The notes under the pieces: model-generated
The model's database searches: none
What the model was told of the DNA's origin: nothing
What the model saw: the letters and a program-made list of their open reading frames with translations, nothing else
Shown: in pieces, positions 6,890 to 11,531 of the stretch
How the letters are laid out: the number at the start of each line of letters is the position of its first letter
Position numbering within the stretch: the first letter of the stretch is position 1
Program-made: the position numbers and the translations under genes
NCBI GenBank assembly: GCA_003240795.1
Contig: QFNK01000027.1
Location: forward strand, 1-11,531
Length of the DNA stretch: 11,531 nt
Source of the DNA: Micavibrio aeruginosavorus
Lineage (GTDB): Bacteria; Pseudomonadota; Alphaproteobacteria; Micavibrionales; Micavibrionaceae
Reading direction: 5' to 3'

Positions 6890-7140
6890 TTATCGCGTAA
6901 AATACCAAAGTGCAAAGATGACCAAAAGGATGCCGATAAACAGCCACGGCGACGTCGATTTGTCCGTGCGGTAGCTGAGCCCCGTGCCCGGAATACCCAC
7001 CGTCTGGCTGATCCCGCCCTTTTTATTGACGTTGATCGTCGCCCCCTTCTTACCGGCCGACAGCGACGACAACCCCCGCTTGCTGATATTAAGTTTCAGC
7101 CCCGGAAAATCTTAACCTGTTTTCGAAACCGGAAGCCCAT
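6890..7140 (-). pseudogene. DUF4236-like membrane protein gene, frameshifted
   Basis: The gene starts at the ATG 7138-7140, five bases after the AAAGG of a good Shine-Dalgarno (AAAGGTAG), and reads MGFRFRKQVKI, then hits a TGA at 7096-7098. The next frame carries on with PGLKLNISKRGLSSLSAG, then ATINVNKKGG and TVGIPGTGLSYRT, and ends with a membrane helix (WLFIGILLVIFALWYF) at TAA 6890-6892. These are the expected N-terminal and central parts of DUF4236. One added base near 7103-7110 joins them into 83 residues, which fits the 251-base span exactly. DUF4236 has no established function. The break may be real decay, a sequencing error, or a weakly expressed frameshift; no strong slippery site is visible. 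It starts four bases after the DUF2971-like stop. Confidence 0.75.
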
Positions 7141-7144
7141 ATCA

Positions 7145-7854
7145 CTACCTTTGATGACAAAAAGACTTTTTAACTCTGCCTAATAAACTTGTCTTAAAAC
7201 CGTTTACAACGCTCAATACTATTTGCTCAAACCAGGGTTCAGAAAAAGGAGAAATGTAGATTTCTTCTATTAAAGCATCTAAGTTTGTTTTTAAATGAAT
7301 ACCTTTAGGATAAAAACCTGCAGAAGCAGGACTTTTAAACGTTAAATTCGTATAAAGTCTCAACTCCTTTTCATACTCATAAAATACACGCTTTGTGCAG
7401 ATAATATCTCTATCTTCTTTCAAGGTATTATGCATACCTTCTTGATAAAGTATTTTTTCAGCATGAATTATTGGCTTATATTCTATAAATGCTTTTTTTA
7501 ATCTTCCAATCGTAGAGCGTATTGCTACTCCCTCGCCTTGATTTGAAAGATAAATCTTCCAAAGAGCGTATGATTCACTATCACTTAAAGACCAACAGTT
7601 TAAATATGTGCGTTTACGCAGTTTAGTGCTGCAATCATTCCAACGTGTAGGCCAATCAATCTGATCAATATATTTTTTTGTTCTAGATATTTTTCTGTTT
7701 CAGGAAAAAGAGCCATATCATACTTATCAGGCATTAACGAAGCCTGACAAAAATATGAACTATTTCTATTCATAAGGTCTATAAACTTTGTGAGGCTCAG
7801 ATATCTCCAAACAATCTTCTCATCCAACAGGTCATCGCTAGTAATCAATGCCAT
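7145..7854 (-). pseudogene. DUF2971-like protein gene, split by a frameshift at a run of seven A
   Basis: The first frame (ATG 7852-7854) reads MALITSDDLLDEKIVWRYLS, then KFIDLMNRNSSYFCQASL, as DUF2971 proteins begin, and runs to a stop at 7600. A second frame, open from a stop at 7700-7702, supplies the rest: YLNCWSLSDSESYALWKIYL, then GEGVAIRST, YEYEKELRLY, and LDALIEEIYISPFSEPWFEQ, matching the DUF2971 C-terminal half. One extra A in the A7 run (7673-7679) joins ETEKYLEQK to KYIDQIDW and gives 236 residues, normal for the family. DUF2971 has no settled function. The DNA is AT-rich: counted 60-base lines give 22% (7441-7500) and 38% G+C (7201-7260), against 55% in one lpdA line (8041-8100). 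It starts 13 bases after the lpdA stop with a poor Shine-Dalgarno. Acquired DNA is likely. Confidence 0.78.
7673..7679 (-). other. A7 run at the DUF2971 frame junction (possible slippage site)
   Basis: On the coding strand seven A residues sit in codons CAA AAA AAT, exactly where the first frame must pass to the second. Polymerase slippage adding one A, or a -1 ribosomal shift on A AAA AAT, would both give the joined protein. A one-base deletion in the genome or the assembly would look the same. Confidence 0.5.
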
Positions 7855-7867
7855 TTTGTAATTTCAT

Positions 7868-9271
7868 CTAAAAATGGATCGCCTTGCCATACGCCGATAG
7901 CACGCTCTCATGCATCATTTCCGACAATGTCGGGTGCGCGAACACGGTGTGCATAAACTCCGCTTCGGTCAGCTCGTTCGTCTTGCCGATCACATAGCCC
8001 TGGATCATCTCCGTCACTTCCGCGCCGATCATATGTGCGCCGAGCAACTCGCCCGTTTTCGCATCGAAGATCGTTTTAACGAGGCCTTCCGGCTCACCAA
8101 GCGCGATTGCCTTGCCATTGCCCACAAACGGGAACTTGCCGACCTTGATATCAAGGCCTTTTTCCTTCGCGGCTTTCTCCGTCATACCAACGCTCGCCAC
8201 TTGCGGGTGGCAGTACGTGCATCCTGGAATATTGGATTTCACCATAGGGTGAACATCTTTTTGTCCGGCAATTTTCTCGACGCAGATCACGCCTTCATGC
8301 GATGCCTTGTGCGCCAGCCATGGCGCGCCCGTAACATCGCCGATCGCATACACGCCCGCTTCGCCTGTTTTGAGATAGCCGTCCGTAACAATATGGCCGC
8401 GGTCAAGCTTCACGCCCGGCACGTTTTCAAGCCCGATATTCTCGGTGTTCGCCGTAATACCCACGGCCATGATGACACGGTCGGCCGTAATCTTTTCAAC
8501 CTTGCCGCCCACTTCAACATGAACGGTTACGTTGTTCGCGCCTTTTTCGATCTTCGACGTCTTCGCGCCGAGGAGGATCTTCATCCCCTGCTTCTCGAAC
8601 GCCTTTTTCGCCATGCCGGAAATCTCTTCGTCTTCCACCGGCATCACGCGGTCCATCATCTCGATAACTGTTACTTCCGCGCCGAGGGTGCGGTAGAACG
8701 ATGCAAACTCGATCCCGATCGCGCCAGACCCGACAACGACCAGTGATTTCGGCATGAAGTCGGGTACCATCGCCTCGCGGTACGTCCAGACAAGTTTGCC
8801 GTCAGGCTCCAATCCCGGAATCTGGCGCGCCTTCGCGCCCGTTGCGATGATGATATGCTTGCCCGAAATTTCGTCGATCTTCTTGCCGTCCTTGGACAGC
8901 TCGACCTTACCCTTGCCGAGCAATTTGCCGTACGCATCGAACACGGCGACCTTGTTCTTCTTCAGTAGGTGGCCAATCCCGCCCGAAAGCTGCTTTGCCA
9001 CGCCGCGCGACCGCTCGACGATTTTCTTGATATCGAACGACACGCCCGTAGCGGAAAGCCCATACGCATCTGCATGTTTCATAAGGTGGTAAACCTCTGC
9101 GGAGCGGAGCAGAGCCTTCGTCGGAATGCATCCCCAATTAAGGCAGATGCCGCCCAGATGGTTGGCTTCTACCACGGAAACCTTCATACCCAGCTGCGCC
9201 GCGCGGATCGCCGCAACATAACCGCCAGGGCCGCCGCCAATGACCACAACATCGAAATTCTTATCGCTCAT
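7868..9271 (-). CDS. lpdA: Dihydrolipoamide dehydrogenase (E3)
   Basis: A 467-residue FAD-dependent enzyme that reoxidises dihydrolipoyl groups of 2-oxo acid dehydrogenase complexes using NAD+. The FAD-binding GGGPGGYVAA (12-21) and the redox disulfide C43/C48 in CLNWGCIPTK are intact. The NAD-binding motif VVGSGAIGIEFAS is in the middle, and the C-terminal HPTLSE carries the catalytic base H446 with E451. There is no extra N-terminal lipoyl domain. AGAGGA stands five bases before the ATG, and only one base separates this start from the hydrolase stop upstream. Together with the E2 gene at the right edge this points to the pyruvate dehydrogenase complex, though E3 may be shared with other complexes. 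Confidence 0.97.
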   Translation of the reverse strand: MSDKNFDVVVIGGGPGGYVAAIRAAQLGMKVSVVEANHLGGICLNWGCIPTKALLRSAEVYHLMKHADAYGLSATGVSFDIKKIVERSRGVAKQLSGGIGHLLKKNKVAVFDAYGKLLGKGKVELSKDGKKIDEISGKHIIIATGAKARQIPGLEPDGKLVWTYREAMVPDFMPKSLVVVGSGAIGIEFASFYRTLGAEVTVIEMMDRVMPVEDEEISGMAKKAFEKQGMKILLGAKTSKIEKGANNVTVHVEVGGKVEKITADRVIMAVGITANTENIGLENVPGVKLDRGHIVTDGYLKTGEAGVYAIGDVTGAPWLAHKASHEGVICVEKIAGQKDVHPMVKSNIPGCTYCHPQVASVGMTEKAAKEKGLDIKVGKFPFVGNGKAIALGEPEGLVKTIFDAKTGELLGAHMIGAEVTEMIQGYVIGKTNELTEAEFMHTVFAHPTLSEMMHESVLSAYGKAIHF

Positions 9272-9272
9272 A

Positions 9273-10106
9273 CTATCCTCTAATCACTTTCAAAAGGTCT
9301 TCCGTCTTGTATTCCGGCGTGTCATGCGCCAGATAGCCATGTCCGGGCCACGCAACATCGTAGTCATCCATGATAATCGTGCCCCGCGCACCGATGGCGG
9401 CATCGAATTTCTGCGTGTCGGACAAACGCAGCAGCTCGTCCCGCTCGACCACGACATAGCTGATCTTGACTTTCTCCGGCAGCGCCGCGGCGCGGGCAGG
9501 CAGAAGGCCGTACATCTTTTTCAAACCGTCCACGACATCGAACGCGTTGTTGAGCGTCACCTTCTCCGTGATCCGCGCAACCATCAGATATTCCGGCTTC
9601 CACAGGCGCATGATTCCGTCTTCGGTGCCGTCATCGATGCCTTGCGCACCTGCGTACAGGATCACATGCTCGACTTTCCCGATCGGCGCGCCGCTTTCCG
9701 TCATTGACCACAATGCGGCCAGGGCGCCAAAACTGTTTCCGATGATATGGATTTTGTCATACGCGCCGTCAAGCTGGCGCAGCGCCTCAAGAGGCTCCGT
9801 CAGCCATTCGTCGATCGTTGCCGCGCCGCCGCCCAGATGCGTTTCACCGCGTTCCCGTGCCTGCATCATACGCGCGCCGTTGTTCACCATGACGGGCGCA
9901 AGCGCGCCGGACAGCTTCGTACCCTTGTGCTTGATGACGTAGACGGCATAGCCGAGCTCGGCAAAGGCCGCGGCATGGCGCTGCTCGAACACGGTCCCGC
10001 CCATACCCGGAAATCCTGGGCAGAACAGAATGGCCTCGCGCGTCTGTGCATCAGGCTCGAACGCCTGCGCCTCCACGCCCTTCCATATGCGCCATGAAAC
10101 TTTCAT
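9273..10106 (-). CDS. Alpha/beta hydrolase
   Basis: A 277-residue protein with an alpha/beta hydrolase layout and no signal peptide, so probably cytoplasmic. An early ILFCPGFPGMGG (26-37) resembles the oxyanion-hole region, and GNSFGA (123-128) is the nucleophile elbow with S125. The later ISYVVVERDE probably carries the acid, and WPGHGYLAHD near the C-terminus supplies a candidate catalytic histidine. The substrate is unknown; esterase, lipase-like or peptidase activity are all possible. It starts six bases after the small lipoprotein stop and ends one base before lpdA, inside the pdhC-lpdA operon. That may mean a role near acyl-CoA or lipoyl chemistry, but this rests on position alone. Confidence 0.78.
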   Translation of the reverse strand: MKVSWRIWKGVEAQAFEPDAQTREAILFCPGFPGMGGTVFEQRHAAAFAELGYAVYVIKHKGTKLSGALAPVMVNNGARMMQARERGETHLGGGAATIDEWLTEPLEALRQLDGAYDKIHIIGNSFGALAALWSMTESGAPIGKVEHVILYAGAQGIDDGTEDGIMRLWKPEYLMVARITEKVTLNNAFDVVDGLKKMYGLLPARAAALPEKVKISYVVVERDELLRLSDTQKFDAAIGARGTIIMDDYDVAWPGHGYLAHDTPEYKTEDLLKVIRG

Positions 10107-10112
10107 AACGGA

Positions 10113-10259
10113 TCAGCAGTTGCCTTTTTTGGCCTGTCCGGGCGGGCAGAAACCGCCGTTGCCGTCATTGACATGGACATGCTGTTTGCCATCGCGGTAC
10201 GTGGCATTGCACGCGGAAACGGACAGCACGACGAACAAAGAAAGAAGCACATATTTCAT
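10113..10259 (-). CDS. Small predicted lipoprotein (48 residues)
   Basis: A short gene with a good Shine-Dalgarno (AAAGG, eight bases before the ATG) between pdhC and the hydrolase. It begins MKYVLLSLFVVLSVSAC: a basic start, a hydrophobic core, and a lipobox V14-S15-A16-C17, predicting cleavage and lipid attachment at C17. The 32-residue mature part has KQHVHVNDGNGG and ends FCPPGQAKKGNC, leaving two cysteines (C38, C48) besides the lipidated one. CPPGxAKKG-type ends occur in other small exported proteobacterial proteins, by my recollection; no function is known to me. Spacing is 15 bases after pdhC and six before the hydrolase, so it is probably cotranscribed. Confidence 0.72.
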   Translation of the reverse strand: MKYVLLSLFVVLSVSACNATYRDGKQHVHVNDGNGGFCPPGQAKKGNC

Positions 10260-10274
10260 GACTATACCTTTCTG

Positions 10275-11531
10275 TTAAAGCAGCATTGTTGCCGGATTTT
10301 CGATGAAGCGCTTCACGTATTGCAGGAACTCCGCACCGACCGCGCCGTCAACCGTGCGGTGGTCCGTCGAAAGCGTACAGGACATGAAGTTTCCGATTTT
10401 TATCTGGCCGCCATCAACATACGGACGCTCCTGACCCGCGCCAACGGCAAGGATGCAGCTCTGCGGCGGGTTGATGATTGCCTGGAAATTCGTGATACCG
10501 AACATGCCGAGGTTGGAAACGGTGAACGATCCGCCCTGGAATTCTTCCGGCTTCAATTTGCCGTCACGCGCGCGCTTGGCAAGGTCATTGACTTCGCCCG
10601 AAATCGCGGCGAGGCCTTTTTCTTCCGCACGCTTCACGATCGGCGTCATCAGGCCGTTTGGCGTGGCAACGGCAACGGAAATGTCCGCATGCTTGAACTG
10701 CTGGATAAACTGCTCACCCCACGACACGTTCGCAGCTGGATAGGCCTTCAGCGCCATGGCACAGGCCTTGACGACAAAGTCATTGACCGACAACTTGTAG
10801 GCAGGGTCCTTGCCAGCCGCCTTGTTCAGCGTCTCGCGCACTTTCATCAGCTCGTCGATCTGGCAATCGATGGTCAGGTAGAAATGCGGCACGGTCGTTT
10901 TGGATTCGACCAGACGCTTCGCCGTAATGCGCTTGATATTGTTAACCGGAACCTCGGTGTAAATCTGGCCAAACCCGTTGATCTTTTCATCGCCGGACAA
11001 GGCAGGCGCGGAAGATGCGGCGGAAGCGGACGGCACGGCACCCGCCTTAGCACCTTCGATATCCGCCTTCACGATACGGCCGTGCGGGCCGGAGCCTTTG
11101 ACGCTTGCAAGATCGACGCCCTTGTCTTTCGCAATACGTTTCGCCAGCGGTGTTGCAAAAATGCGGTCGCCCTTGTTCTGCGAAACAGGAGCAGCAGCCG
11201 TTGGTGCAGAAGGAGCTGCGGCAGGAGAAGCAGGCGCAAGCGCTTGTGCCTTGGCAGGCGCGGGAGCGGCGGAACCACCTTCCTTGATCGCGCTGGCATC
11301 TTCACCCTCTTCCAACAGGATAGCGATCAGCTCGTTAACCTTAACGGCCTGCGTGCCAGCGGGAATCAGGATTTTGCCGATGACGCCCTCGTCCACCGCT
11401 TCGACTTCCATCGTCGCCTTGTCGGTTTCGATCTCGGCGATCACTTCACCGGCTTTGACCGTATCGCCCTCTTTTTTGTGCCATTTGGCAAGGTTGCCTT
11501 CCGTCATGGTCGGGGACAAAGCGGGCATAAG
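10275..11531 (-). CDS. pdhC: Pyruvate dehydrogenase E2, dihydrolipoamide acetyltransferase (5' end outside window)
   Basis: The frame is open to the right edge; the codon before the first visible Met is CTT, and family members usually have a few residues before the MPALSPTM motif, so the true start probably lies just outside. Counting from that Met: one lipoyl domain at about 1-75 with lipoyl lysine K37 (EIETDKATMEVE), an Ala/Pro-rich linker (about 83-116), an E3/E1-binding domain (IFATPLAKRIAKDKG to GPHGRIV, about 123-153), a second linker, and the catalytic domain ending in STDHRTVDG with H390 and D394. It transfers acetyl groups from lipoate to CoA. The complete catalytic domain, the neighbouring lpdA and the pyruvate-type lipoyl motif favour pyruvate over 2-oxoglutarate or branched-chain complexes. 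pdhA and pdhB would be expected to the right. Confidence 0.95.
   Translation of the reverse strand, partial: LMPALSPTMTEGNLAKWHKKEGDTVKAGEVIAEIETDKATMEVEAVDEGVIGKILIPAGTQAVKVNELIAILLEEGEDASAIKEGGSAAPAPAKAQALAPASPAAAPSAPTAAAPVSQNKGDRIFATPLAKRIAKDKGVDLASVKGSGPHGRIVKADIEGAKAGAVPSASAASSAPALSGDEKINGFGQIYTEVPVNNIKRITAKRLVESKTTVPHFYLTIDCQIDELMKVRETLNKAAGKDPAYKLSVNDFVVKACAMALKAYPAANVSWGEQFIQQFKHADISVAVATPNGLMTPIVKRAEEKGLAAISGEVNDLAKRARDGKLKPEEFQGGSFTVSNLGMFGITNFQAIINPPQSCILAVGAGQERPYVDGGQIKIGNFMSCTLSTDHRTVDGAVGAEFLQYVKRFIENPATMLL

Noticed and set aside
7145..7435. A separate 96-residue gene starting at the ATG 7433-7435
   Set aside because: The frame is open far upstream and encodes more of the same DUF2971 domain, so this Met is internal.
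7910..8746. 278-residue plus-strand open frame opposite lpdA
   Set aside because: It is a shadow of an unambiguous lpdA; rich in His and Arg, without motifs.

Overview
The window looks like the chromosome of an alphaproteobacterium of moderate G+C. The signs are a fused IspDF enzyme, an NtrY-type sensor kinase, and the alphaproteobacterial order pdhC-lpdA-lipA-ratA/coq10 meeting a pncC-pgpA-ispDF block head-on. I cannot place it more finely; Rhodospirillales- or Micavibrio-like lineages are a guess. Almost every base is coding. No stretch over 300 bases lacks a gene, and I saw no tRNA, rRNA, CRISPR array or insertion sequence.

Left block. The 5' part of ntrY (minus strand, running off the left edge) diverges across about 150 bases from a plus-strand operon: ispDF (isoprenoid precursors), pgpA (phosphatidylglycerol synthesis) and pncC (pyridine nucleotide salvage). 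A GC-rich hairpin followed by a T-run on the plus strand lies directly upstream of the ntrY start and buries its ribosome binding site.

Middle block, minus strand, read right to left. A 68-residue unknown protein overlaps lipA by ATGA. lipA is followed by a CgeB-like glycosyltransferase, an O-antigen ligase/polymerase-like membrane protein, and ratA/coq10, whose 3' end overlaps pncC tail to tail by 36 bases. The two envelope genes sit between lipA and ratA, which I recall as neighbours in many relatives.

Right block, minus strand. pdhC (5' end outside the window), a 48-residue lipoprotein, an alpha/beta hydrolase and lpdA are packed with gaps of 1 to 15 bases. Together with lipA they form a pyruvate dehydrogenase/lipoylation neighbourhood: PdhC and Lpd are the E2 and E3 subunits, and LipA makes the lipoyl cofactor that E2 carries.

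Between lpdA and the lipA operon lies an accessory pair, a DUF2971-like gene followed after 4 bases by a DUF4236-like gene. Each is split by an apparent one-base shift, the first at a run of seven A. Joining the frames restores recognisable full-length proteins in both cases. The DUF2971 part is clearly AT-rich against its neighbours, so it looks like acquired DNA that is decaying, miscalled, or read through slippage. This is the most unusual part of the window.
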